The notes: a model not told the origin generated them from the letters alone. A stretch of DNA of 64,000 bases from Pedobacter glucosidilyticus (GCF_002483235.1 NZ_DLHN01000027.1:78724-142723), one strand, 5' to 3'; numbered from the stretch's first letter, positions 1-9,399 are shown. Translations and numbers: made by a program.

Positions 1-32
1 AATAGTTATTGGTCAATAGGGAATAGGATTAT

Positions 33-88
33 TGTCATCCTGAGCGAAGTTGAAGGATAAAAAAGCTTCGACTTCGCTCAGCCTGACA
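33..88. repeat. Long imperfect inverted repeat downstream of pgk
   Basis: Two 23-nt arms (33-55 and 66-88) pair with three mismatches around an A-rich loop. The arm core is CTGAGCGAAGT. It lies just past the 3' end of pgk, so it could act as a terminator or mRNA-stabilising hairpin. Its REP-like look suggests an interspersed genomic repeat, but only one copy is visible here. Confidence 0.6.
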
Positions 89-131
89 TGAAATGATGTT
101 ATAGTCTTATTTTTTGTGATTCATAAAAGTC

Positions 132-1322
132 TTAGCCTTGTATAGCTTTTACACCTGGAAGTTCTTTGCCTTCCATATATTCTAATAAAGCGCCACCACC
201 TGTAGAAACGTAGCTTACTTCGTTTTCTAAGCCAAATTTAGCGATAGCTGCCGCAGAATCGCCACCTCCAATTAAAGAGAATGCACCATTTTTAGTAGCA
301 GCTACTATAGCGTCTGCTACAGCCCTAGTGCCTTCTTCAAATTTTTTCATTTCAAAAACACCCATTGGACCATTCCAAAGAATAGTTTTAGAATTCATCA
401 CGATGTCTGCATATTTTTTACGGGTTTCTAAACCAATGTCTAATCCTTCCCAATCTGAAGGTATATTTTTGGTTTCTACATATTGCGTATTGGCTGTTTC
501 TGCAAAATCATCCGCAATTAAAGAGTCGGTAGGGATATAAATTTTTACACCTTTTGCTTCTGCTTTCTTTAAAATCTCTAACGCTAGTTCTTGTTTGTCT
601 AACTCTACAATAGATTTACCAATTTCACCGCCTAAAGCTTTCACAAAAGTATAAGTCATGCCGCCACCAATAATTAAATTATCTACTTTATCTAATAATC
701 TTTCTATCAATTGAATTTTATCAGATACTTTAGAACCACCCATAATAGCGGTAAATGGTCTTTCGGCTTTATTTAATACTTTTTCTGCATTTTCTAGCTC
801 AGAAGCCATTAAATAACCAAAATATTTAGCTGTTGGGAAAAATTTAGCGATTACAGCGGTAGAAGCATGTGCCCTGTGTGCTGCACCAAAGGCATCGTTT
901 ACATAAACATCACCCAATTGAGCTAATTTCTCTGCAAAGGCTTCATCACCTTTTTCTTCTTCTTTATAGAAACGTAAATTTTCTATCAGTAACACCTCTC
1001 CTGCTTGTAAAGCATCGGCTTTAGCTTTTGCTTCTGCGCCTATACAATCATCTGCGAAAGCCACTTCTTTACCTAATAAACTAGATAAATGCTTAACCAC
1101 ATGCTGTAAAGAATATTTGTTGGTAGGACCATCTTTTGGGCGGCCTAAGTGCGACATTAAGATGACTGCACCTCCATCATTCAAAATCTTTTGGATAGTT
1201 GGCAAGGCAGCGGTGATACGCTTATCATCGGTTATATTGAAATCAGCATCCAGAGGGACATTAAAATCTACCCTTACTAAAGCTTTCTTGTTTGCGAAAT
1301 TTAATTTGTCTACGGTATTCAT
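132..1322 (-). CDS. pgk: Phosphoglycerate kinase
   Basis: This 396-aa cytosolic glycolytic enzyme interconverts 1,3-bisphosphoglycerate + ADP and 3-phosphoglycerate + ATP. The length is normal for bacterial PGK. Visible signatures are RVDFNVPL near residue 17 and SHLGRPKD near 57 (substrate binding), GGSKVSDKI in the middle, and NGPMGVFE and GGGDS in the C-terminal nucleotide-binding half. It is the last gene of a minus-strand operon gapA-GNAT-pgk, 21 nt after the GNAT gene, so consecutive glycolytic steps are co-transcribed. The ATG start gives the canonical N-terminus. Identification is secure. Confidence 0.98.
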   Translation of the reverse strand: MNTVDKLNFANKKALVRVDFNVPLDADFNITDDKRITAALPTIQKILNDGGAVILMSHLGRPKDGPTNKYSLQHVVKHLSSLLGKEVAFADDCIGAEAKAKADALQAGEVLLIENLRFYKEEEKGDEAFAEKLAQLGDVYVNDAFGAAHRAHASTAVIAKFFPTAKYFGYLMASELENAEKVLNKAERPFTAIMGGSKVSDKIQLIERLLDKVDNLIIGGGMTYTFVKALGGEIGKSIVELDKQELALEILKKAEAKGVKIYIPTDSLIADDFAETANTQYVETKNIPSDWEGLDIGLETRKKYADIVMNSKTILWNGPMGVFEMKKFEEGTRAVADAIVAATKNGAFSLIGGGDSAAAIAKFGLENEVSYVSTGGGALLEYMEGKELPGVKAIQG

Positions 1323-1343
1323 ATTTATTATTGTGTTGGATTG

Positions 1344-1778
1344 TTATTGAATTTTTAAATACATGCATTTATGAGGCCCTATACCGGGAATCTCAAATTC
1401 ATCAGAAATGAACTCGAAACCTAAGCCTAAATAAAACTTATAAGCTACTTTTCTGGCGTTACACCACAAATAGTTGGCCTTTTTGCCTCGCAAATATACG
1501 ATTGCAAAATTAATCAGCATATTACCATAACCTTTAGCTCTAAAACCCTCATCTGTAGCCATGCCTCTTAATTGGTAGCCTAAACCTGTAAATCCTTCTT
1601 TTGGGACGATATGAAAGGTGGCAATGGAAACCAATTCATTTGCCACGAAATAGCCTAAGTGGAAGCTTTCTTCTTCTTTATCTAGAGGTAATGCGCATTC
1701 ATCGTTTTGAAGTTTCCCTTCTCTTAAAACTTTATTACGCAAAGGCAAAACATCTTGTGCTGAAATAAACTTGATCAT
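1344..1778 (-). CDS. GNAT family N-acetyltransferase
   Basis: A 144-aa single-domain protein of the Gcn5-related acetyltransferase fold. The acetyl-CoA pyrophosphate loop is visible as RAKGYGN (R/QxxGxG/A) in the middle, preceded by a GLGYQLRGMAT strand and followed by the C-terminal YKFYLGLGFEF element typical of the family. The substrate cannot be read from sequence. It starts 5 nt after gapA ends and finishes 21 nt before pgk, so it is embedded in the glycolytic operon. That placement may mean protein or metabolite acetylation tied to central metabolism, but this is inference. Confidence 0.85.
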   Translation of the reverse strand: MIKFISAQDVLPLRNKVLREGKLQNDECALPLDKEEESFHLGYFVANELVSIATFHIVPKEGFTGLGYQLRGMATDEGFRAKGYGNMLINFAIVYLRGKKANYLWCNARKVAYKFYLGLGFEFISDEFEIPGIGPHKCMYLKIQ

Positions 1779-1783
1779 AAGCT

Positions 1784-2779
1784 TTATTTTTTCGCCATTT
1801 TTTGGGCAACATCCACCAACCGGCTAGCGTAACCAAACTCGTTATCGTACCAGCCCACCACTTTTACCATGCCACCTACTATAGAAGTTAGCTGTGCATC
1901 AAATACACAGGAATGTGGGTTATCAATAATATCTACAGAAACAATTGGGTCTTCTGTATAATATAAAATATTTTGAAGTGAGCCCTCTGCTGCTGCTTTA
2001 AAAGCTTCGTTTATTTGTGCTACAGATGCTGGTTGTTGCTCTAAAATACAGGTAAAATCCGTTAAAGAACCATTTAATACAGGTACCCGGATACCTGCCC
2101 CGCCCAGTTTCCCTTCTAATTGAGGGAAGATACTGGTGATAGCTTTTGCAGCACCTGTTGTAGTTGGAATGATGGAAGATGATGCCGCTCTTGCCCTACG
2201 TAAATCACGATGTGGGGCATCATGTAGGTTTTGATCGCCTGTCATAGAATGTACTGTGGTGATATAACCTTCTTTGATTTTCCAGTTATCATTTAAAACT
2301 TTAACCATTGCAGCCACATTGTTAGTGGTACAAGATGCATTCGAGATGATTTTTGAAGACCAATCTATCTGTTCATCATTTACGCCAAGTACCACAGTTG
2401 GGATATCTTTATCTACAGCTGGAGCTGATAATAATACTTTTTTAGCCCCTGCTTCTAGATGTTTATTTGCTAAAGCTCTGGATAAGAATTTACCTGTCGA
2501 CTCTATCACTAAATCAACTCCTAAGGCCTTCCATGGTAAGTTTTCTGGACTTTTCTCTGCATAAGTTTGGATACTTTTTCCGTTCACAACAATTTCTTGT
2601 TGATGATGAATTACGGTTCCTTTGTAATTACCATGCACAGAATCGTATTTAAACAGGTGCGCTAAGGTTGCTGTGTCTGTTAAATCGTTAATGGCAACAA
2701 CCTCAATATCTTGCTTTTGTAATAGTAATTTTAAAACGGTGCGTCCAATACGCCCAAAACCATTAATGGCTACCCTCAT
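1784..2779 (-). CDS. gapA: Glyceraldehyde-3-phosphate dehydrogenase, type I
   Basis: A 331-aa GAPDH that oxidises glyceraldehyde-3-phosphate to 1,3-bisphosphoglycerate. The N-terminal Rossmann motif NGFGRIGR (7-14) and the acidic end of beta-2 (VVAINDLTD) suggest NAD preference. The catalytic Cys lies in SNASCTTNN, and the C-terminal signature is WYDNEFGYA. First gene of the gapA-GNAT-pgk operon. The upstream region (2780-2889) is shared with the divergent tRNA-Glu gene. Start and length match the family. Confidence 0.97.
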   Translation of the reverse strand: MRVAINGFGRIGRTVLKLLLQKQDIEVVAINDLTDTATLAHLFKYDSVHGNYKGTVIHHQQEIVVNGKSIQTYAEKSPENLPWKALGVDLVIESTGKFLSRALANKHLEAGAKKVLLSAPAVDKDIPTVVLGVNDEQIDWSSKIISNASCTTNNVAAMVKVLNDNWKIKEGYITTVHSMTGDQNLHDAPHRDLRRARAASSSIIPTTTGAAKAITSIFPQLEGKLGGAGIRVPVLNGSLTDFTCILEQQPASVAQINEAFKAAAEGSLQNILYYTEDPIVSVDIIDNPHSCVFDAQLTSIVGGMVKVVGWYDNEFGYASRLVDVAQKMAKK

Positions 2780-2841
2780 ATATGCTCTCAGAAATTTCAG
2801 CGAATTTACCTAATGTGTGTGATAAAAAATATTTAATTTTT

Positions 2842-2872
2842 TTTGTGAGTTTTAGGCTGTTTTCTATATTTG
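2842..2872 (+). promoter_or_regulatory. Bacteroidota-type promoter of tRNA-Glu
   Basis: TTTG (2842-2845), a 19-nt spacer and TATATTTG (2865-2872) match the Bacteroidota -33 TTTG / -7 TAnnTTTG consensus. The predicted start falls a few bases before the tRNA 5' end at 2890. Confidence 0.7.
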
Positions 2873-2889
2873 CACACCCAAAGAGATTT

Positions 2890-2964
2890 GGCCCGTTCGT
2901 CTAGGGGTTAGGACGCCAGATTTTCATTCTGGAAACAGGGGTTCGATTCCCCTACGGGCTACCA
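2890..2964 (+). tRNA. tRNA-Glu (anticodon TTC), ICE attachment locus
   Basis: The cloverleaf can be folded by eye. Acceptor arms are GGCCCGT and ACGGGCT (first pair G-U). The anticodon stem is CCAGA/TCTGG around loop TTTTCAT with anticodon TTC. The T-arm is AGGGG-TTCGATT-CCCCT, followed by discriminator A and an encoded CCA. The recombinase gene of the adjacent ICE ends inside this gene on the opposite strand, marking the tRNA 3' half as the likely integration site. Confidence 0.95.
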
Positions 2965-4483
2965 TAAGGGAAAGGTTCTTAAAATCAGAATCTTTCCCTT
3001 TTTTTATGCCTTCTAAATTCTTGTTTATCAACAAGATAGTATCGGTAAAAACATTGGTCTGAAGAGTTCGATATCGAATTCCGTCAAAATCCAATTTTCC
3101 GGGGTAGATCGAACTTATTAGCTTTCTTTTCCTTTTTACATCTGCATTCCGGTACAATTCATCCAGTTTAGAAAAGCTATCAATAACTTTTTCAAGGAGT
3201 TCGTCTATGTTGAATTTTGCTAATGGATTAATGACGGTATTTGAGAGTTTCGCCTCTAAGCGATTGATCAGATCTTCACACTCTGCTTTTATTAATTTAT
3301 AATCGGTGGGATCAATATCTCCTTCCAAGAGTAGATTCCTGGCTTTGCTAAGTTTTTCGTTATGTTTTGTAATATCTTTTAAGATTGAGCTTTTATCATT
3401 AAACTCATTTTTAGTTCGACTTTTGTAAACTGATCTGATTACAAGCCTGAATATTTCTACAGCAGCAGGATTAATAACGAAATCACGCAACTGTTTAATA
3501 AAAATTTCATTGGCTTCCACTGCATTATACCTCACACCGCAGGCTGAGGTACAATGGTAATAGTAATAATGATTGTATTTTCCTTTAGAAGCACTGCCTG
3601 TAAGCATCCGATGACATTTTGGACAATTGATAAATCCTCTTAAGGGCAAGAGATCAACCGAAACAGCTTTTACTGCGGTCTTACGTTTCTTTCCATTTAA
3701 AATATCCTGTACATCATAAAAAAGGCTTTCAGAGATTATCGGTTCATGTTGTCCGTCTACATATTTTAAATCTTCATCTTTATATGCGGGTACAATAATT
3801 TTACCACAGTAGACCGGATTCCTGATTAAACGCCAGAAGTTCATTCGCTGGCATTTTAATCCTTTTTCATTCGCCATTTTTCTAATTTGATCGGCTGCAT
3901 ATACTCCTTTAGCAATTTCAGAAAACACCCATTTCATCAGCTCCGCTTCGGGCTGTTTAGGTTCTATATATTTTTTACCTTGTGAGGTAATTTTGTTGGT
4001 ATAACCTAATGGTGCAGTACTCATCCAACGGCCTTCTTTTCTTGCCCTTCGCATACCATTAAAAGTGTTTAATGCTCTCCGGTCATTTTCTACTTCTGGA
4101 GCCGCCAGATAAAAGGCAAGCATCATTTTATTTTCAGGTACAGACAGGTCTAAGGGTTGTTCTACTGCCTGCGGTTCAACACCCAGCTTTCTTAAGGTAT
4201 TGATCATTGCATAAGCATCACCTGTGTTTCGGCTGAAACGATCCCATTTGGTAAACAGGATAATATTTCGTTTTCCTTTAGTCTTTTTGAGCTCAGCTAA
4301 CAGCTTAATCCAGGATGGGCGAAGAAAAGTTTTTGCAGAATGATCTTCATAAATTACTTTATGAATGGCAATAGCATTGATCTCGCAGTACTTTCTTAAA
4401 CGTTCCTCCTGATCGCGTTGGGAGTATCCTCTGTCTGCCTGTTCATCTGTACTTACCCTGATATATAAATCTGCCGTCTTCAT
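2924..4483 (-). CDS. Large serine recombinase (ICE integrase)
   Basis: 519 aa. The N-terminal resolvase catalytic domain begins YIRVSTDEQ, with the nucleophile Ser at residue 11. The central recombinase domain includes RRARKEGRW. A zinc ribbon has a CPKC pair and a later HCTSAC pair, and the C-terminal third looks coiled-coil. This is the architecture of large serine integrases that integrate and excise elements. The last 13 codons (ending GIEPLFPE) are antisense to the tRNA-Glu 3' half and stop at 2924, so the native C-terminus depends on the integration site. It overlaps the upstream 52-aa gene by ATGA, indicating translational coupling. Confidence 0.93.
   Translation of the reverse strand: MKTADLYIRVSTDEQADRGYSQRDQEERLRKYCEINAIAIHKVIYEDHSAKTFLRPSWIKLLAELKKTKGKRNIILFTKWDRFSRNTGDAYAMINTLRKLGVEPQAVEQPLDLSVPENKMMLAFYLAAPEVENDRRALNTFNGMRRARKEGRWMSTAPLGYTNKITSQGKKYIEPKQPEAELMKWVFSEIAKGVYAADQIRKMANEKGLKCQRMNFWRLIRNPVYCGKIIVPAYKDEDLKYVDGQHEPIISESLFYDVQDILNGKKRKTAVKAVSVDLLPLRGFINCPKCHRMLTGSASKGKYNHYYYYHCTSACGVRYNAVEANEIFIKQLRDFVINPAAVEIFRLVIRSVYKSRTKNEFNDKSSILKDITKHNEKLSKARNLLLEGDIDPTDYKLIKAECEDLINRLEAKLSNTVINPLAKFNIDELLEKVIDSFSKLDELYRNADVKRKRKLISSIYPGKLDFDGIRYRTLQTNVFTDTILLINKNLEGIKKGKDSDFKNLSLMVARRGIEPLFPE
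2966..3005 (+). terminator. Rho-independent terminator of tRNA-Glu
   Basis: A 14-bp stem (2966-2979 with 2987-3000, one G-U pair), a 7-nt loop and a T tract. It lies inside the 3' coding region of the antisense recombinase gene, so element-borne sequence now provides the tRNA terminator. Confidence 0.85.
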
Positions 4484-4638
4484 TCTGTAACTAATTGATC
4501 TATTGACAAGTTAACCAAAAAATCCATGGTTTCCAAGATGTTTTTAGCTTCTTCTATGGTAATAATGATGCCATTCTTTTTGAGAATTTCTATTACGATT
4601 TCTGGGTTAATAATGTCTTTGTTATTTTCTGATTTCAT
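4480..4638 (-). CDS. Small 52-aa protein translationally coupled to the integrase
   Basis: An unrecognised 52-aa acidic, helical-looking protein (begins MKSENNKDII, ends DQLVTE). A GGAG ribosome-binding site sits 6-7 nt before the ATG. Its TGA overlaps the integrase ATG in the TCAT/ATGA arrangement, so the two are probably co-translated. It lies about 55 nt downstream of the shared 18-bp operator-like element. A role as directionality factor or integrase accessory is plausible from position alone. No domain is identifiable. Confidence 0.7.
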   Translation of the reverse strand: MKSENNKDIINPEIVIEILKKNGIIITIEEAKNILETMDFLVNLSIDQLVTE

Positions 4639-4692
4639 TTACGCTCCTTTCAAAAAGAGCAATTTGCAAAGCTTCGATAAAGCCATCTCAAC

Positions 4693-4710
4693 CGCCAGAC
4701 ATACGGTATG
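4693..4710 (-). promoter_or_regulatory. ICE operator-like 18-bp element, integrase copy
   Basis: On the minus strand this reads CATACCGTATGTCTGGCG, matching elements at 11542 and 36025. It points toward the small-ORF/integrase operon, starting about 55 nt upstream of the first ATG. The core CATACCGTATG is near-palindromic. Confidence 0.6.
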
Positions 4711-4744
4711 TTAAATTTAGTTCTGGTAGATTTTCAAAAAATCA

Positions 4745-4760
4745 CATACCGTATGTTGTG
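4745..4760 (+). promoter_or_regulatory. Second, divergent copy of the CATACCGTATG core
   Basis: CATACCGTATGTTGTG on the plus strand shares the 11-bp palindromic core and the following GT with the copy at 4693-4710, but lacks the GGCG tail. The two copies face away from each other with centres about 45 bp apart. The rest of 4640-4974 holds only a short unconvincing plus-strand ORF (4819-4911, 30 codons). Confidence 0.45.
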
Positions 4761-4974
4761 CTATGTGTGTAACACAATAATTTCTTTCTGCAACTTTTGG
4801 CTATTCAAATCTAAAGCCATGAGTATCATTAGAAGAATACCCAATAATTATCCAGTATATAGAGGTCAAGTAACACTAATAAAGCATAAATTATTGTCAA
4901 AAAAAGATTAACAGTATTTTCAATAGCTTGTAACTGCACGTATATTTGAATTTATCTCTAAGCCTATATACTTG

Positions 4975-7900
4975 ATGATTATCGATTGGAACAAATTACA
5001 ACCCTATAAAACAACTAAATCCAAGAGTTTTGAGCAGCTCTGTTATCAAATAGCTTCAAAGCTATATTCTGACAAAGGTACTTTCACACCAGTCGACGAT
5101 AGCGGCGGTGGGGATGGCGTTGAATTTTATTTAACCATGCCCAATGGCATGGAATGGGGATGGCAAGCGAAATATTACGAAGGTTCGGCAAGATTAAGCG
5201 TCAGTGGTAGAAAGGCAGCGATCATTTCTTCACTTCAACGAGCAGTAAACAACCATCCTAAAATGGAAATATGGTTTTTATGCTTGACCACTAATCTTAC
5301 GCCAGATGAACAAACCTGGGTAAATACAGAGCTTAAAAACCATGTCCCGGTTAGTCATCCTGGCAAAATAGAAGTTTGGAATGAGAGTTTTTTACATGAA
5401 AAAATAAATCAACCTGCTTTCAACGGATTAAAGCAATCGTTTTTTAACAAACTGGAATTGCCAGTAGATTGGTTTTCAAGAACATTCGAAAAGTCGTTCA
5501 GCATTGTAAAGAACAAGTTTGATGACCTGCTGTATGTACCTAATGGAGAGTTTGAATATTATTATGTAAATCCTATTCTTTGTAATGATAAGTTCGTCGA
5601 ACAGAGGATCGCTTATTATCCGAGAAAACTAGAAGAACTGCTGGGTGATGCAAAGGAAAAACTGGAAAGCCTGCATTACACGACCGATCTTTGGCGGCCA
5701 TTATTGAGAAAGTATATAGATCGTTATACTGAATTCAATCTGGCGGCCGAAAATTTACTACCGGTGTTGAAAGCCCGGTTGGGAAATATCACACCGAATA
5801 ATTTTGAAAAATTGATCGGTGACGAATATGAAAATGAGATCGCATATTTTGAATCGATCAAAAACGGTCTTGAAGAGTTCCGCAGGAACTGGCAGCAAAA
5901 TAACGCCCAAGAACTTACTGAAGATCAAAAGAAAAGCAATTTAGAGCAATTAAAAAAGATATGGCCGGTAGAAAATGTTTATGAAGAATTTATAGAAGAA
6001 CTTAAATATTATGTTTCACATAGCAGAATACCTGTTGGATGGCGTTCTGCTCATTATTTGGGAAATGGCGGCGACGGAAAAACAAACTTCTCTGTAGCAT
6101 TAGTTAAGGAATACCTATCATCAAAAATTCCTGCTATTTACATTCCTGCAATTCAATTTACTGGACCTAATCCTTTAAGTGACCAGATACTAATGATGCT
6201 TGACATCAAATCGGATTACAGTTTTAGTGATTTACTGGATTGCCTGGATGAACTTGGAAAAATTCATAACAAACGCATCCCTATAGTTATTGATGGATTA
6301 AATGAAGCCATCAATGCGCAAGGATTTCTAAATGAGCGGCTTAACTTGGACCTGCCACAAATGGAAGCTGATTTCCTGCATCGAAAAAATTTGGTACTAT
6401 TGACCACTTGCCGAACTTCCTATAAAGATGCGATATGGGGCGATATAAAGCATGATGACAAGAGATTTCATTCACTATATGGTTTTACAAATCAAGAGGA
6501 CAAAAAGAAGCTGGTCAGGAATTACTTCAGCCAGTATAAGATACAGGCAGACCTATCTTTCCTCTCATTGGAGCGGTTCACCAAGCCTTTATACTTGAAA
6601 CTTTTTTGTGAATCTGTCAATAGCGAAAGAAAGGAAATTAAACAGGTTACACTAGGCTTTGACTCCATCTATTCAATTTTTGATAATTTTGTCAGTCTCT
6701 GTGATGACAATATTTTCAAAAGAATACAAAAGGCAGGCAGGATAGCACCTACCGCTGCCAATAAAAAGCTGGCTTCAAAAGTGATGGCCGAGATCGCTGC
6801 AATATTATGGCAACAACATCAGCGCGCATTATTGTTGGATGATCTAATGGCTATTGCTGATGGTCAAACAAAACCCGACTACAAGGATTCGGTGACCAAA
6901 GCCTTACTGGATGAAGAGTTGTTGTTTATCCGTAACTGGCACAATGGGCAGGAGCATGTTTTTTTGACGTACGATCTGATGGCGGGTTATTTTATCGCCA
7001 AGCACTTAGTGGATACCGTTACGGACTTTACCACATTTTTTAAAGATGAGCAAGTTGAGTCGCTGATCGGTGATGATTATCATAAACTCCATCCTAACCA
7101 CGAAGACATAATCGATGGTTTATGTAGTTTGTTGCCGATCAAGAAAGGCATCTTCGTACACGACCTGATTACCAAGCCGGGAAAAGACCAAGCCCAGTCC
7201 CCTATAGAAAAGAGGTTATTCGAACGGTCGATTGCTGCTACTATTTTACTTTCGCCGGAATATATTACACCTGAACAGGTGATATATTTTAATGCATTAT
7301 CTGGGCACTCTAAAAATCTGATCAGACTGATTGGCCTAAGTGAGGACGTGCTTTTTGTTTCTAACCACCCCTTTAATTTTAAGTTTTGGTCAGTAAAGCT
7401 CGCTGGACTACCTATGAATGAAAGGGATACTGTATGGTCTGAATACCTGAGAAGTTTGAGAGAGGGTTTTTTAGATGACCTGATCACAGAATTTGAAGCC
7501 TTACAAACTAGCGCTTCACTTACACAGGAACAAAATGAAAAGATATATCTGGTTGCCGACTATCTTAAATGGACATTTACTTCAACCAATAAGAATCTTA
7601 AAGGTAAAGCCGGAGATGCGTTATATCAGTTCGCGATAAAGTTCCCCTCAGTTTTTCTCACAGAATTCTACAGTTCGGCGAAAATAAATGACCCATCCGT
7701 ATTTGAATGGATGATGGTTATTCTTTATAATACCTGTATCTATCTAGTAAAAAGCAATAAAGAAAATCATAAAAATGACTTGCTCAAACTTTCTGTATTT
7801 CTCCAAAAAGAGGTACTCGGTATAGGAGGAACTCATGCAACTAACCATCTGGTTACCAGGAACTACGCTTATAGCATTCTAAAATTGTTATCCCGCAAGT

Positions 7901-9399
7901 TCCCTGAAGCAGCGGTAGATATTAAGGACATCAGAAAAAACTTTAAGGATATAGGCACCATAATCTGGGAGGAGGCCGAAGACCTGAATGAAGGAGAATA
8001 TCGGGATGGCAATGCTCTTATTGACTACTATTTCAATAAAGAAAAAATGCCCTACATCTCGCGTGGCCGTGGCAATGAATATAATCGAACACCGGAATAC
8101 CTTGCTGTTCAGGCAAAGTTGCGTTGGCGCGCTTATCAGTTGGGCTACAAATTTGAACTGTTTGGCGAACCTGATATACAAATTGCTAAATATAAGCACT
8201 GGGGCGAATCATTTGCCAGCACTGAACGATATGCTGATAAATATATCGAGATCGCCTTTCTTGAATATTGCGGGTATCTTGACGGCCTGGATGATTTGGA
8301 ATCCTATGATGATATAGGCTACCTGCGCACATTTAAACTTAAACATGATCCGAGCGATATCGACGAGCCCTTACCATCGACGAGATTTGTTGAAAGGGAT
8401 TTTATTGATGCCAATATCTCGTTATCTAAATGGTGTGCTGATCATTCCGCACCTGATGTCTCGGAATTTCTTGAAAGGACGGCCTTTCAGGAAAAAACTG
8501 GAAATTGGGTTTTACTGCACGGATTGGTACACCAACATAAAAAGCTTAAGGAAAGGCAGTTCTATTTCAAAGTAGACACTGTTTTTGTGCGGAATAAAGA
8601 TTTGGCGGAAGCAAGGCTGGCTTTCAGCGATAAAACAGAATTAGGGCGCGCCAATAACAGCATTCCCTATACAAATAACATACATGAATCCGAGATCCCC
8701 GACGCAGATAGCATCCCGTACAATGAATTTACAGAGTGGAACTATAGTTTGGAATCTGAAATTATTGACAGGGAATATACCAAGATCGTTCTGATTGAAA
8801 ATGGTAAGCGATTGATGGAAAAGGAATCAGACCAGCTTTGGGACATGATTATAAGGCAATTACATTTTTTAAATCACCCCAGGACGAACATATCAGGATT
8901 TTCCATGCCCATGATCCGGTTTAAGGCACCTGAATCCGATGAAGATGAGAGTTTGGAGGATGCATTCAAGCGTTTGAATATTGAATTGGAAGAAGAGAAA
9001 TTCACCAAACAGGAGCCACGCGAAATAGATAAAACCATTGATGTTTTTATACCTGTTCGCTATCATAAAGACAAGGTTTACCTGTGTAAAAACATGATAG
9101 ATGAACTGGAATTGTCAAGCCCCTACGGGATCGCTGATCTAAATGACCGGAATGGTGAACTGGCCAGCTTCAACTATACCTATGAAGTAGAATATGTTGA
9201 CCAGGAAACTTTCACCTACCTGAGAAAAGATCTATTAAATAAATATCTCCAGGATAATGAATTGACCCTGTTCCAGATCGTTTGGGGTGAGCGGGACTAT
9301 TATCCTATCGATGGAAATTGGGATACGGACCGAAAAAGAGCACAAACCAGAAAATGGGCACCATTTTATCGGGCAGTAGAATATAAATTTAAAGTATGA
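4975..9399 (+). CDS. Mrr-type nuclease / STAND NTPase fusion (Avs-like defence protein)
   Basis: 1474 aa. The N-terminal domain is a PD-(D/E)XK restriction-like fold: E20 in SFEQLCYQIA, D47 in GGGDGVEF, and the QAK motif at 64-66. A P-loop NTPase follows with Walker A GNGGDGKT near 363-370 and Walker B IPIVIDGLNEA near residue 440, as in STAND proteins. About 900 residues of mostly helical sensor-like C-terminus complete it. This layout resembles Avs/NLR-like antiphage proteins with Mrr-type effectors; binding of phage proteins would be inference. ATG 4975 was chosen over the adjacent TTG at 4972. Its stop overlaps the next gene (ATGA), and it lies in ICE cargo between integrase and mob genes. 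Confidence 0.8.
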   Translation: MIIDWNKLQPYKTTKSKSFEQLCYQIASKLYSDKGTFTPVDDSGGGDGVEFYLTMPNGMEWGWQAKYYEGSARLSVSGRKAAIISSLQRAVNNHPKMEIWFLCLTTNLTPDEQTWVNTELKNHVPVSHPGKIEVWNESFLHEKINQPAFNGLKQSFFNKLELPVDWFSRTFEKSFSIVKNKFDDLLYVPNGEFEYYYVNPILCNDKFVEQRIAYYPRKLEELLGDAKEKLESLHYTTDLWRPLLRKYIDRYTEFNLAAENLLPVLKARLGNITPNNFEKLIGDEYENEIAYFESIKNGLEEFRRNWQQNNAQELTEDQKKSNLEQLKKIWPVENVYEEFIEELKYYVSHSRIPVGWRSAHYLGNGGDGKTNFSVALVKEYLSSKIPAIYIPAIQFTGPNPLSDQILMMLDIKSDYSFSDLLDCLDELGKIHNKRIPIVIDGLNEAINAQGFLNERLNLDLPQMEADFLHRKNLVLLTTCRTSYKDAIWGDIKHDDKRFHSLYGFTNQEDKKKLVRNYFSQYKIQADLSFLSLERFTKPLYLKLFCESVNSERKEIKQVTLGFDSIYSIFDNFVSLCDDNIFKRIQKAGRIAPTAANKKLASKVMAEIAAILWQQHQRALLLDDLMAIADGQTKPDYKDSVTKALLDEELLFIRNWHNGQEHVFLTYDLMAGYFIAKHLVDTVTDFTTFFKDEQVESLIGDDYHKLHPNHEDIIDGLCSLLPIKKGIFVHDLITKPGKDQAQSPIEKRLFERSIAATILLSPEYITPEQVIYFNALSGHSKNLIRLIGLSEDVLFVSNHPFNFKFWSVKLAGLPMNERDTVWSEYLRSLREGFLDDLITEFEALQTSASLTQEQNEKIYLVADYLKWTFTSTNKNLKGKAGDALYQFAIKFPSVFLTEFYSSAKINDPSVFEWMMVILYNTCIYLVKSNKENHKNDLLKLSVFLQKEVLGIGGTHATNHLVTRNYAYSILKLLSRKFPEAAVDIKDIRKNFKDIGTIIWEEAEDLNEGEYRDGNALIDYYFNKEKMPYISRGRGNEYNRTPEYLAVQAKLRWRAYQLGYKFELFGEPDIQIAKYKHWGESFASTERYADKYIEIAFLEYCGYLDGLDDLESYDDIGYLRTFKLKHDPSDIDEPLPSTRFVERDFIDANISLSKWCADHSAPDVSEFLERTAFQEKTGNWVLLHGLVHQHKKLKERQFYFKVDTVFVRNKDLAEARLAFSDKTELGRANNSIPYTNNIHESEIPDADSIPYNEFTEWNYSLESEIIDREYTKIVLIENGKRLMEKESDQLWDMIIRQLHFLNHPRTNISGFSMPMIRFKAPESDEDESLEDAFKRLNIELEEEKFTKQEPREIDKTIDVFIPVRYHKDKVYLCKNMIDELELSSPYGIADLNDRNGELASFNYTYEVEYVDQETFTYLRKDLLNKYLQDNELTLFQIVWGERDYYPIDGNWDTDRKRAQTRKWAPFYRAVEYKFKV

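Noticed and set aside
4819..4911. Short plus-strand ORF (MSIIRRIPNNYPVYRG...) before the STAND gene
   Set aside because: Only 30 codons, no clear ribosome-binding site and no recognisable family; could be a remnant but not supportable as a gene.
7080..7487. Antisense ORF inside the STAND gene
   Set aside because: It lies wholly within a strongly supported coding frame and encodes no recognisable domain; a shadow frame.
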